From NCBI GenBank assembly GCA_964019135.1, contig OZ025248.1, positions 68,950,119 through 69,014,118 on the forward strand: a DNA stretch of 64,000 nucleotides. The letters run 5' to 3'. Below are positions 30,220 through 41,479 of this stretch, in pieces. The DNA is from Arenicola marina (lineage: Eukaryota > Annelida > Polychaeta > Arenicolidae). Both the position numbers and the translations under genes were made by a program. The notes below the pieces were generated by a model that saw nothing but the letters and a program-made list of their open reading frames with translations, was not told the DNA's origin and did no database searches. How positions within the stretch are numbered: position 1 is the stretch's first letter; the number at the start of each line of letters is the position of its first letter.

Positions 30220-30925
30220 GAGGGCGAGAGTGCACCTGGGGGTAGGGGAGGGTGTATAGGGGGGGGGGGGAGAAGGTGGGGTGTTTACGGAAGCGGGTGC
30301 ACAGGGGAGTGGGATAGGGTGTATAGGGGAGGGAGAAGGTGGGGTGTTTACGGGAGCGGGTGCATAGGGGAGTGGGGAGGGTGTATAGGGGGGGAGAAGG
30401 TGGGGTGTTTACGGGAGCGGGTGCATAGGTGAGTGGGGAGGGTGTATAGGGGGGGGGGAGAAGGTGGGGTGTACAGGGAGCGGTGCACAGGGGCGTGGGG
30501 AGGGTGTATAGAGGAGGGAGAAGGTGGGGTGTACAGGGAGCGGGTGCACAGGGGAGTGGGGAGGGTGTATAGGGGGGGGGGTGTTTACGGGAGCGGGTGC
30601 ATAGGGGAGTGGGGAGGGTGTATAGGGGAGGGAGAAGGTGGGGTGTACAGGGAGCGGGTGCACAGGGGAGTGGGGAGGGTGCATAGGGGGGGGAGAAGGT
30701 GGGGTGTACAGGGAGCGGTGCACAGGGGAGTGGGGAGGGTGTATGGGGGGGAGAAGGTGAGGTGTACAGGGAGCGGTGCACAGGGGAGTAGGGAGGGTGT
30801 ATGGGGGGGGGGGGAGAAGGTGGGATGTACAGAGAGTGGGTGCACAGGGGAGTGGGGTAGGGTGTATACAGGGGAGTGGGGAGGGTGTATTGGGGGGGAG
30901 AAGGTGGGATGTACAGGGAGCGGGT
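30220..30925. repeat. G-rich minisatellite, 60-64 bp units, about 11 copies
   Basis: AGAAGGTGGGGTGTACAGGG, AGCGGGTGCACAGGGGAGTG and GGGAGGGTGTATAGGGG make the unit. AGAAGG recurs at 30271, 30334, 30395, 30459 and 30519. Length varies through G runs. Confidence 0.93.
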
Positions 30926-30961
30926 GCCTGAAACAGTCATGAATTAACACGCTGCTCCGTA

Positions 30962-31110
30962 CAGTGCGCGCCAATTAATTCGGTTAATCGCGACTTCCGC
31001 TTAATCTCAACAAATCTCAAGTCAAAGGCCATTTGCTACACAGTCCCATGTTAACAAGTTCGGTTAATTTCGACTTCGGTTAATCGCAAATTCTTCTTAA
31101 TCGCAACACA
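30962..31110 (+). mobile_element. Terminal region of a pogo/Tigger-like DNA transposon
   Basis: CAGTGCGCGCCAATTAATTC begins at 30962 directly after TA (30960-30961), the target of Tc1/mariner/pogo elements. It is followed by two related blocks, TTCGGTTAATCGCGACTTCC at 30979 and TTCGGTTAATTTCGACTTCG at 31059, each with a second TTAATC word. Ends made of repeated TTAATTCG/CGATTAA words are typical of pogo/Tigger elements. The opposite end and a transposase were not found, so this is a solo or truncated end. Confidence 0.5.
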
Positions 31111-32085
31111 AATTTATTTTTGATACGTTTTCCCAAAAACGAATGACCTTATTTTGCTCGAAGACGAGTATGACGCGTCAAACGGTCACAGTACATGGAA
31201 TGTGCGTGTCGATGCGTGTAAGATTACAAAATTATAAAAGTTCTCAAGGTCAAATATTAACGGAGACATTCTCGTCTTTTTGGCTTTCTTTAAAACCTAT
31301 CTTTCTCATTAACAAACGTACCTGTCGATTTACATTTCCTATATGAAGTTGACAGTTCTAACCACGTTATTTTTAACAAATTTCCAATTCGCGGCAACCG
31401 ACATATTGGCGAAAAAATATTTTTGCCTATAATAAACAGGTAGAAAGGAAGAATCTTTTGTCGGCACACGAGACCAATTAGCCTGATGGGGTTAACGTTA
31501 GGGCCTATTGCCTTGTGCTTCAGGCTATGCTATTTAGATCGGGAGCCAGTTTGACATGATTCACCACGTGTCACAAAAAGGCGATGCCAACTATAAGCCC
31601 CATCGCTTGTTTAACGCTTTGGTTTCACCCACGCCCACCCCGTCAGAGTCAGCCCCGAGGTTCATCAGGCTTACCCCCACACTATCGTGACCCCCTCTTC
31701 CCCCCACCCCCGTCCCCCACCACGCCACTCACGTGTCATCCCTTCACCTTGGACGACTCCGCTTGCGTGACGAGTCTCAATTGACAGGGGGCGCCATCTG
31801 GTGTTGTAGACTGAAAGGCCAGTCAGGGACTGAGGGAATGTCCTTAGTTACTGTAGTGACCCGGATGACCCGTAGTCACCGAAATGATCCACAGAGTAAT
31901 GGCGATGAACAGCTAACTTGTTGTTTGCGAATGTGTTTGGCAACTTGTAATCAGATAGTTTAGATTGACTTGAAAGTTCCCAGTGGGTCTGTCGTGTCTG
32001 CTTGCAGTGCCCCCTTCTCCCCACCATCCTCCTTTCCCTCGCACAGCAATTGGTCGAAAGTCTGTTGATATCACAGTGTAGATAA
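31111..32085. other. Unique sequence, no gene recognised
   Basis: AT-rich to about 31480 and possibly still inside the pogo-like element, then mixed. A weak CTCF-like word (13 of 16) lies at 31789-31804 on the minus strand. Confidence 0.45.
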
Positions 32086-32089
32086 TACA

Positions 32090-32220
32090 GTGTCGACATT
32101 ACAGTGGCTCGATATCACAGTGTAGATAATACAGTGTATATCCCATTGTCATTATCAATATCTCGGTATTGATGTCGCATTGCCACATTGTCGATATTAC
32201 AGGATCTATATCGGAGTGTC
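32090..32220. repeat. Irregular short repeat, ACAGTGTAGATAAT words
   Basis: GATATCACAGTGTAGATAAT and related ACAGTGT words recur at 11-40 base spacing directly before the 44-bp array. Too decayed for a fixed period. Confidence 0.6.
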
Positions 32221-32244
32221 AACAACAGTGCAAGGCAAGGCTCC

Positions 32245-33205
32245 TGTCTATTGAAGTGGTATTACCTGTGAGTCGGGTAGGCGTTCATGTTTTTTGTATT
32301 GGTATTATCTGTGAGTCGGGTAAGGCTCTCATGTCTATTGTATGGCATTATCTGTAAGTCAGGTAAGGCGTTCATATCTATTGTATGGTATTATCGGTGA
32401 GTCGGGTAAGGCGTTCATGTCTATTGTATTGGTATTATCGGTGAGTCGGGTAAGGCTCTCATGTCTATTGTCTTGGTATTATCTGTGAGTCGGGTAAGGC
32501 TCTCATGTCTATTGTCTTGGTATTATCTGTGAGTCGGGTAAGGCGTTCATGTCTATTGTATTGGTATTATCGGTGAGTCGGGTAAGGCTCTCATGTCTAT
32601 TGTCTTGGTATTATCTGTGAGTCGGGTAAGGCTCTCATGTCTATTGTATGGCATTATCTGCAAGTCAGGTAAGGCGTTCATATCTATTGTATGGTAATAT
32701 CGGTGAGTCGGGTAAGGCTCTCATGTCTATTGTCTTGGTATTATCTGTGAGTCGGGTAAGACGTTCATGTCTATTGTATGGTATTATCGGTGAGTCGGGT
32801 AAGGCGTTCATGTCTATTGTATTGGTATTATCGGTGAGTCGGGTATGGCTCTCATGTCTATTGTCTTGGTATTATCTGTGAGTCGGGTAAGGCTCTCATG
32901 TCTATTGTATGGCATTATCTGTAAGTCAGGTAAGGCGTTCATATCTATTGTATGGTATTATCGGTGAGTCGGGTAAGGCGTTCATGTCTATTGTATTGGT
33001 ATTATCGGTGAGTCGGGTAAGGCTCTCATGTCTATTGTCTTGGTATTATCTGTGAGTTGGGTAAGGCTCTCATGTCTATTGTATGGCATTATCTGTAAGT
33101 CAGGTAAGGCGTTCATATCTATTGTATGGTATTATCGGTGAGTCGGGTAAAGCGTTCATGTCTGTTGTATTGGTATTATATGTGAGTCGGGTAAGGCCCT
33201 GGCAT
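32245..33205. repeat. 44-bp minisatellite, array 1, about 22 copies
   Basis: The unit has GTGAGTCGGGTAAGGCTCTC, ATGTCTATTGT and TTGGTATTATCT. The step is 43-45 bp (32461 to 32505 is 44). It opens the first copy of the triplicated module. Confidence 0.95.
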
Positions 33206-33649
33206 GTCGGTACAGGTCGTTCCCCAGAGCAGCAGCTGGTTAAACAACATTCCCCGCGCACCCAAGCCTCCGTCCAAATTGGTCGTCATGGCGGAAGTTT
33301 ATGAAAGGTGTCAGTAAGGTCAGTACCTTACTGGCGCGGGTTTGTATCCCCTGGCGGTAGCTACTTCCGGTCCAAATACCGGCATGCTTGGACACCCATT
33401 GACTGTGCCATGGAGGGGGGGGGGGTGGAGGGTGGAGCGTGGAAAGCCAAGGGGTGCAAGGCCGGGGGGTGGAGGGGTAGTGGCGACTGCCTTCTAAAAT
33501 CAGACATTACAGCTTGTTAATACTCTTGTCATGTAAAATAACTAAAAATAAGCTTTTTGCATCGGTAGTTATGTAGACATGGACAGTTTTCTGCCCGCTA
33601 TAGATAGGTTTTTGTTGCAGTTGCAGCACGCAGGTTATATATTCGTCCC

Positions 33650-33945
33650 CCTGACTCCTTTTGTCTGAAGCATTGGTACCATATATCCGGCCGCGGTTTG
33701 TCTGAACATTTGTCCCCCACCCCTGATCCTTTGTTTGTCTGAAGCATTCACCCCCACTCCTGACCCTCTGGTTGTCTGAAGCACTCACCCCTACCCACCC
33801 CTGATCCTTTCTTTGCCTGAACATTCATCCCCCACCTTTGACCCTCTGGTTGGTTGAAGCATTCACCCCCACCCCTGAACCTTTGTTTGTCTGAGCATTC
33901 GCCCCCTCCTATGATTGTGTCTGTCTGAGGCATTCCTTAATGTGT
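33650..33945. repeat. Minisatellite of about 38-bp units inside module copy 1
   Basis: Variants of TTTGTCTGAAGCATTCACCC followed by CCAC and TGACCCTCTG recur about 7 times. Copies 2 and 3 of the module have only one or two units here, so this array expanded after the triplication, or contracted in the other copies. Confidence 0.8.
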
Positions 33946-34546
33946 CTGCTGCCTGCCCCGCCACCCCCCCCCCCCGTCACAGTTCACTCTCTGTTGTTTA
34001 CTTGACAATGTGTTCGCATTCGTGGATTGTCAACAATGTTTCTCGGATTGAGAGTGTGGCAGTTGGCGGCGAAGGGGGGTGGGGGTGGAAGGGATGCGGG
34101 TAGGTGGAGGGGGCGGGGGGTAGTGGTGGGGCATAGGGCCCAATAACATTCCACTTCCAATGTTGTGACGCTGAGTAGCAATCGCCACGACACAAGCCCA
34201 GTAGCACGGGAACGTAAGCTCGCTGTCTTCTCACATGATATCATAAATCTACAATGGAGTACAGTGAGAGAGGGCTGGCGGGGCCACATGGAGAATAAAT
34301 AACGGTCTCCAGAGAGGTCCGATGGAGTTCATTTCGGTGTTTTCCCATCGTGACCAATATTGACAGCGCCTCGATGATGACAACCATGCACCTGCAGGTG
34401 CATCAGGCGCCGTGTGTCCGGAGTGAGACCCCCAACTCCTCCCTCACCCCCCACCCCCCTGCCTCTCCTATCCTGTCGGCAGACGGTCACGGACATCAAA
34501 TGACACTCTGCCAGGGTGCAGGTCAGTCCTCCCAAAGAGCAATCTC

Positions 34547-34562
34547 CCAGTAGATGGCGCTG
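34547..34562 (+). promoter_or_regulatory. CTCF-like motif in module copy 1 (full match)
   Basis: CCAGTAGATGGCGCTG fits the 16-position consensus completely. The equivalent sites are 37402-37417 and 40556-40571. Confidence 0.5.
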
Positions 34563-34913
34563 GGGTCGTTAAACGTTATGAGTCACAACTCTTGGCGGCC
34601 ACAAAAAGGGGGGACATCAGCCTGTAGTGCGTCCGAGATAGTGACTTATTAATTCACCTGTGCCTGTTTGGGGTGTAGGCAAGGGCGATTAGAAAGAACT
34701 TCTCGTTTAATATGCCAGCGCCGCGTCTAATGGCCGTGCTGACTCGGCTAGACACGTAGCCTCTAATGTACACCGAGGCCATAAAGATGAAACGATTCGA
34801 AGTGAGGGTGATGGGGAGACTCAGGCGTACACCCTGGCTAGCTCGCGCTTGGAGAGGCTTGACAGCCAGCCTCTCATACGTCTTATACAGTCTGTCTCAC
34901 ACGTGGGAGACTG

Positions 34914-35000
34914 GTGACGAGAGTAGTGACGAGACTGGTCCACGAGACTGATGACGAGACTGGTGGTAAGACTGGTGATGAGACGAGGAACGAAAGTGGT
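34914..35000. repeat. 12-bp minisatellite, module copy 1 (short)
   Basis: Imperfect GACGAGACTGGT units, about 7. The same array is greatly expanded in copy 2. Confidence 0.8.
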
Positions 35001-35340
35001 AATGATTGGCAATGAGACATATAATTGGTGTAAGCAAGTCTAACGATTATCGTCTATTAAACTATATTTTAATCACAGTATTCTCTTTAACGCTTTAAGA
35101 ACTATAAGATGCGATAATGATATAGAGACATGTGGCATTCAGCAGAAAACGTCCTAAAGCCCAAACATATTTATTGATAATAATCTTGGCTTTATATGTG
35201 GACAAGCCTCTTATTGCAACGTATAGTCCTCGTATATTAATATGGTCATGCATCAATGTTTCTATTCAATTTTGTAGCGCATATCATGCCATCTTGTCAC
35301 AGCAAATGAATAAATTCAAAAACAAAAAATATGTAACTTG

Positions 35341-36055
35341 AGTAAGGCGTTCATATCTATGGTATGATATTATCTGTAAGTCGGGTAAGGCGTTCATGTC
35401 TATTGTATTGGTATTATCTGTAAGTCGGGTAAGGCGTTCATGTCTATTGCATTGGTATTATCGGCGTGTCGGGTAAGGCGTTCATATCTATTGTGTTGGC
35501 ATTATCTGTGATTCGGGTAAGGCGTTCATGTCTATTATATGGTATTATCTGTAAGTCGGGTAAGGCTCTCATGTCTATTGTATTGGTATTATCTGTGAGT
35601 CGGGTAAGGCTTTCATGTCTATTCTATTTTTCTTATCTGTGATTCGGGTAAGGCGTTCATGTCTATTGTGTTGATATTATCTGTGAGTCGAGTAAGGCGT
35701 TCATGTCTATTGTATGGTATTATCTGAAGTCGGGTAAGGCGTTCATGTCTATTGTATTGGTATTAGCTGTGAGTCGGGTAAGGCGTTCATGCCTATTGTG
35801 TGATATTATCTGTGAGTCTGGTAAGGCGTTCATGTCTATTGTATGGTATTACCTGTAAGTCGGGTAAGGCGTTCATGTCTATTGAATTGGTATTATCTGT
35901 AAGTCGGGTAAGGCGTTCATGTCTATTGTATGGTATTACATGTATCTGTAAGTCAGGTAAGGCGTTCATGTCTATTGTATGAGTATTATATGTGAGTCGG
36001 GTAAGGCGTTCATGCCTATTGTATGAGTATTATATGTGAGTCGGGTAAGGCTCTG
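35341..36055. repeat. 44-bp minisatellite, array 2, about 16 copies
   Basis: Same family as 32245-33205, with units of 42-46 bp and the word GGTAAGGCGTTCATGTCTAT prevailing over the GCTCTC variant that is common in array 1. It opens module copy 2. Confidence 0.93.
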
Positions 36056-37401
36056 GCATGTCGGTGAAGGTCGCTACCCGGATCAGCAGCTGGTTAAAAA
36101 ACACACCCCGTTCACCCAAGCCTCCGTCCAAATTGGTCGTCATGGCGGAAATTGATGAAAGGTGTCAGTAAGGTACTGGGCGCCGGTTTGAAGAAACCCC
36201 CTCCCCCCCCCCCCCTCATCCCCATCTCCACCCCTATGGTAAATTCCGCTTGCCGACGTTCGTCACAGGCCAGCAAGCCATCAAACAGGCCGCCAGGGGC
36301 GCCTTCATCGCCCATCGCCCATAGCAGGCCACGTGTTTAGATCGCACGTCACGTCATCCGTCATTAGTATCTTACCGGACGGCCGGCTCTATAATGCCTT
36401 TCCCAACGACCCGCCGAGCAAAAACGGCCGCCTTAGAACGACCGTCTGAGCCATGCACGCCGCCTCGCACCCTGGCGGTGACCCCAACAAGTATACGACA
36501 TGCCATGTTTGCCGCGTGGTCGCTCTCCCCGCAGTCTCCTCGGATGCGCTACACCGGCCCCTGGGGGCAGCTACTTCCGGTCCAGATACCGGCATGCTGG
36601 GACAGCCATTGGCTGTGCCATGGAGGAGGGGGGGGGGGTAGTTGTGGAGTGGAGGGTGGAGGGTTGGAAGGCAAATGGACGGAGGGGCGGAGTGTGGAGG
36701 GCCGAGGCGTGGAGGGGTAGGGACGACTGCCTTCTGAAATCAGCAATTACAGCGTGTTAATAATCTTGTCATGTAAAAGAACTAAAAATAGGCTTTTTGC
36801 ATCGGTAGTTATGTAGACATGGACCGTTTTCTGCCCAAGATAGATTGGTTTTTGTTGCAGTTGCTGCTCGCAGGCTATATATTCGTCCCCCCTGACCCTC
36901 TGGTTGTCTGAACGATCGCCCCCTCCCAGCGTGATTCTGTCTGTCTGAAGCATTCCTTAATGTGTCCGCTGCCTCGCCACCTGCCCTCCCCCCTCGCCCT
37001 CCCCCCGATGTCTTCCCACTGCATTCCTGGTGTTCTAATTGCTTTCCGTTCCTCCTGCTGGTCACATTTCACTCGCTGTTGTTTCCTTGACAATGTGTTC
37101 GCATTCGTGGATTTATCATTAATCTACAATGGAGTACAGTGAGAGAGGGCTGGCGGGGCCACATGGAGAATAAATAACGATCTCCAGAGAGGTCCGATGG
37201 AGTTCATTTCGGTGTTTTCTCACCGTGACCAATATTGACAGCGCCTGGCTTATGACAACCAGGTGCATCAGGCGATGTGTGTCCGGAGTGAGACCCCCAA
37301 CTCCTCCCCCCCCCCGCCTCTCTTATCCTGTCGGCAGACGATCACGGACATCACGTGACACTCCGCCAGGGGGCAGGTCAGTCCTCCCAAAGAGAAATAT
37401 C

Positions 37402-37417
37402 CCACTAGATGGCGCTG
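37402..37417 (+). promoter_or_regulatory. CTCF-like motif in module copy 2 (full match)
   Basis: CCACTAGATGGCGCTG fits at all 16 positions. It differs from the copy 1 site by one substitution that is also allowed by the consensus. Confidence 0.5.
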
Positions 37418-37714
37418 GGATCGTTAAACATTATGAGTCACAACTCTTGGCGGCCACAAAAAGGGTGAGGGGGGGGGGAGGGCATCAACCGGTAGTGCGT
37501 CCGAGACAGTGAACTTATTAATTGATCTGTGCCTCTTTGGGGTGTAGGAAAGGGCGATTAGAAAGGATTTCTCGTTTAGTATGCCAACTCCGCATCTTAT
37601 GGCCGTGTTGACTTGGCTGCACACGTGGCCTCTAATGTACACCGAGGCCATAAAAATGAAAAGAAGATTCGAAGTGAGGGTGATGGGGAGACTCTGGCGT
37701 ACACCCTGGCTAGC

Positions 37715-38390
37715 TCCGGTAGGAGGAGCTTGACAGCCAGCCTCCCATACGTCTTATACATCCTGTCTCATACGTGGGAGACTGGTGACGAGATTGGCGG
37801 GCGAGACTGGTGACGAGAGTGATGACGAGATTGGCGGCGAGACTGGTTACGAGACTGATGACGAGACTGGCGGCGAGACTGGTGATGAGACTGGTGACGA
37901 GACTGGTGGCGAGACTGATGACGAGATTGGCGGCGAGACTGGTGGTAAGGCTGGTGATGAGACTGGTGATGAGACTGATGACGAGACTGGTGACGAGACT
38001 GGTGACGAGACTGGTGGCGAGACTGGTGGTAAGACTCCGGTAGGAGGAGCTTGACAGCCAGCCTCCCATACGTCTTATACATCCTGTCTCATACGTGGGA
38101 GACTGGTGACGAGATTGGCGGGCGAGACTGGTGACGAGAGTGATGACGAGATTGGCGGCGAGACTGGTTACGAGACTGATGACGAGACTGGCGGCGAGAC
38201 TGGTGATGAGACTGGTGACGAGACTGGTGGCGAGACTGATGACGAGATTGGCGGCGAGACTGGTGGTAAGGCTGGTGATGAGACTGGTGATGAGACTGAT
38301 GACGAGACTGGTGACGAGACTGGTGACGAGACTGGTGGCGAGACTGGTGGTAAGACTGGTGATGAGACGAGGAACGAAAGTGGTAATGAT
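37715..38390. repeat. 12-bp minisatellite with a 321-bp block duplication
   Basis: GACGAGACTGGT units (with GGC, GAT and AAG variants) fill 37782-38035 and 38103-38385. The block from TAGGAGGAGC at 37720 recurs at 38041, an exact 321-bp shift. The variant order is the same in both copies, so the duplication is very recent or an assembly artefact. Confidence 0.93.
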
Positions 38391-38705
38391 TGGCAATGAG
38401 ACATATAATTGGTGTAAGCAAGACTAAAGATTATCGTCTGTTAAACTATGTTATAATCATACTATGTTATAATCAACTATAAGATGCGACAATGAGATAG
38501 AGAAATGTGTCATTCAGCAGAAACCGACTTAAAGCCCAAGCATATTTAATGATAATAATCTTTGCTTTTTATGTGGATAAATAATCTTATTGCAAAGTTT
38601 TTGCTTCGTATATGAATATGTTAATGTATCAATGTTACTATTCAATTTTGTAGGGCATGTTATGCCATCTTGTCACCATAAATGAATAAATTAAAAATAT
38701 AAAAA

Positions 38706-41040
38706 CTATGTGAGTTTAGTATGGCGTTCATGTCTATTGTTACAGTAGTGGTATTTTGTATTAGTCTGTTAAGGCGTTCATGTCTATTGTATTTATATTA
38801 TCGGTAAGTCGGGTAAGGCGTTTATGTCTATCGTATCGGTATTAGCTGTGAGTCTGTTAAGGCGTTCATCTCTATTGTCTTGGTATTATGGGTGAGTCAG
38901 GTAAGACGTTCATGTCTATTGTATGGTATTATGGATGAGTCGGGTAAGGCTCTGGCATGTCGGTAGAGGTCGCTACCCGGATCAACAGCTGGTTAAACAA
39001 CACTCCCTGCGCACCGAAGCCTTCGTCCAAATTGGTCTTCATGGCGGAAGTTTATGAAAGGTGTCAGTAAGGTACTGGGCGCTGGTTTGAAACCCCCCCC
39101 CCCCTCCTCCCCCTCCTCCACCCCTATGGTAAAGTCCGCTTGCCGACGCTCGTCACAGGCCAGCACGCCATCAAACAGGCCGCCAGGGGCGCCTTCATCG
39201 CCCATCGGCCATAGCTGGCCACGTGTTTAGATCGCACGTCACGTCATCCGTCATTAGTATCTTACCGGACGGCCGGCTCTATAATGCCTTTCCCAACGTC
39301 CCGCCGAGCAAAAACGGCCGCCTTAGAACGACCGTCTAAGCCATGCACGCCGCCTCGCCCCCTGGCGGTGACCCAAACAAGTATACGACATGCCAATTTT
39401 TGCCGCGTGGTCGCTCCCCCCGCAGTCTTTTCGGATGCGATACACTGGCCCCTGGCGGCAGCTACTTCCGGTCCAGATACCGGCATGCTGGGACAGCCAT
39501 TGAGTGCGCCATGAAGGGGGAAGGTGTGGGGTGTAGGGGTGGAGGGGTGGAGGGCGGAGGGATGAAGGGGTACAGGGCGGAGGGGTGTAGTGTGGAGGGC
39601 GGAGACGTGGAGGGGTAGGAGCGACTGCCTTCTAAAATCAGCAATTACAGCGTGTTAATATTCATTGTCATGTAAAATAACAAAAAATATGCTTTTTTTT
39701 AGTTATGTAGACATGGACCGTTTTCTGCCCAATATAGATAGGTTTTTGTTCCAGTTGCTGCGCGCAGGCTATATATTCGTCCTCCCTGACCCTCTGGTTT
39801 TCTGAACATTAACCCCCTACCCCCGTGATTCTGTCTGCCCGAAGCATTCCTTAATGTGTCCGCTGCCTCGCCACCCCCCCCCCCCCCCGCCTCCTCCGCC
39901 CTCCCCCTGACGTTTTCCCACTGCATTCCTGGTGTTCTAATTGCTTTCAGTTCCTCCTGCTGGTCACATTTCACTCGCTGTTGTTTATTTGACAATGTGT
40001 TCGCATTCGTGGATTTATGTCAACGATGTTTCTCGGATTGAAAGTGTGGCAGTTGGCGGCGAAGGGGGGTGGGGATGGAAGGGGGGCTGGTGGGTGGGGA
40101 TGGAAGGGGGGCTGGTGGGTGGAGGTTGGGGTAGTGGTGAGGCGTAGGATCCAATAACATTCCACTTCCAATGTTGTGACGCTGAGTAGCAATCGCCACG
40201 ACACAAGCCCAGTAGCACGGAAACGTAGCTCGCTGTCTTCTCACATGATATCATAAATCTACAATGGAGTACAGTGAGAGAGGGCTGGCGGGGCCACATG
40301 GAGAATAAATAACGATCTCCAGAGGGGTCCGATGGAGTTCATTTCGGTGTTTTCCCATCGTGACCAATATTGACAGAGCCTGGATGATGACCACCAGGTG
40401 CATCAGACGCCGTGGGTCCGGAGTGAGACCCCCAACTCCTCCCTCACCCCCCCCCCCCCTCCCCACACCGCCTCTCTTACCCTGTAAGCAGACGGTCACG
40501 GATATCACGTGACACTCCGCCAGCGGGCAGGTCAGTCCTCCCAAAGAGCAATCTCTCAGTAGATGGCGGTCCGGTCGTCAAACATTATGAGTCAAAACTC
40601 TTGGCGGCCACAAAAAGTGGGGACATCAACCTGTAGTGCGTCCGAGACACTGAACTTAATAATTCACCTGTGCCTGTTTGGGGTCTAGGAAAGGACGATT
40701 AGAAAGGACTTCTCGTTTAGTATGCCAACTCCGCATCTTATGGCCGTGTTGACTTGGCTGCACACGTGGCCTCTAATGTACACCGAGGCCATAAAAATGA
40801 AAAGAAGATTCGAAGTGAGGGTGATGGGGAGACTCTGGCGTACACCCTGGCTAGCTCGCGCTAGGAGAGGCTTGACAGCCAGCCTCCCATACGTCTTATA
40901 TAGTCTGTCTCACACGTGGGAGACTGTTGACGAGAATGGTGACGAGACTGGCGGTAAGACTGGCGGTAAGACTGGTGACGATATGGGTGACGAGACTGGT
41001 GGTAAGACTCTTGATGAGACTGGCGGAGAGACGTGACGAT
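38706..41040. repeat. Triplicated module, copy 3
   Basis: GGCATGTCGG at about 38954 is 2.9 kb after copy 2. The leading 44-bp array is reduced to about five units (38715-38955). It has both core segments that are missing from one or the other sister copy, so it may be the closest to the ancestral core. The AT-rich tail is absent; the 12-bp array at 40920-41160 fades into unique DNA. Confidence 0.88.
40556..40571 (+). promoter_or_regulatory. CTCF-like motif in module copy 3 (14 of 16)
   Basis: TCAGTAGATGGCGGTC. The first and last positions deviate from the consensus. Confidence 0.35.
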
Positions 41041-41479
41041 ACGAGTATCTAATAAGATAAAGAGATTAGCAATGAGACATAGTGGCGACGAGACTGGTGA
41101 CGAGACATACTGGTGACGAGATTGGTTACGACACTGGTGCTGCTACTGTTGGCAAGATTGGCAAGGAGAGTGATGACCGAAAGAGCTTCCAGTCATGGTG
41201 GTCCGTCACCGCCTGTTGACGAGGGATTCAATCAAACCGCCCTTCAGTTTTCGTTAGTAGTAGGGAGGTAGGGGTCAAGAAAACCACCGGAGCATAAAGC
41301 ATGTTTAAAGCAGAGCTATTTACCAACGGATAATGTGCTGAACCCTCGGCCGACTGCCATGAGCAACCCCCTGTGGCGTTGCAAAATGTCCTTATCAATG
41401 GCCCGCCCACGAATTTCGTTGCAATATTTCCGCCCAAAACCCCTTTCAGCCCAAAACCCCTTTCCGCCTGAAACCCCTT

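Larger units (their letters stand above)
32245..35340. repeat. Triplicated module, copy 1
   Basis: Order: 44-bp array, core starting at GGCATGTCGG (about 33203), CTCF-like site, short 12-bp array (34914-35000), AT-rich tail (35030-35340). Relative to copies 2 and 3 the core lacks about 330 bp after the GTGTCAGTAAGGT word near 33310. No gene is evident. Confidence 0.88.
35341..38705. repeat. Triplicated module, copy 2
   Basis: GGCATGTCGG at about 36054 marks its core, 2.85 kb after copy 1. Keeps the 330-bp stretch missing from copy 1, but lacks about 220 bp present in copies 1 and 3: ATTCGTGGATTTATC at 37102 runs straight into ATTAATCTACAATGG. Its 12-bp array is much longer and internally duplicated. 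The AT-rich tail is at 38420-38705. Confidence 0.88.

Noticed and set aside
30059..30942. Pro/Thr/Tyr-rich minus-strand frame of 293 codons
   Set aside because: Antisense of the G-rich array; the unit length drifts without regard to frame.
34766..41036. Frame MYTEAIKMKR... before the 12-bp arrays in the triplicated module
   Set aside because: The reading frame differs between copies (an extra AAG/AGA change in copies 2 and 3), so it is not conserved as protein.
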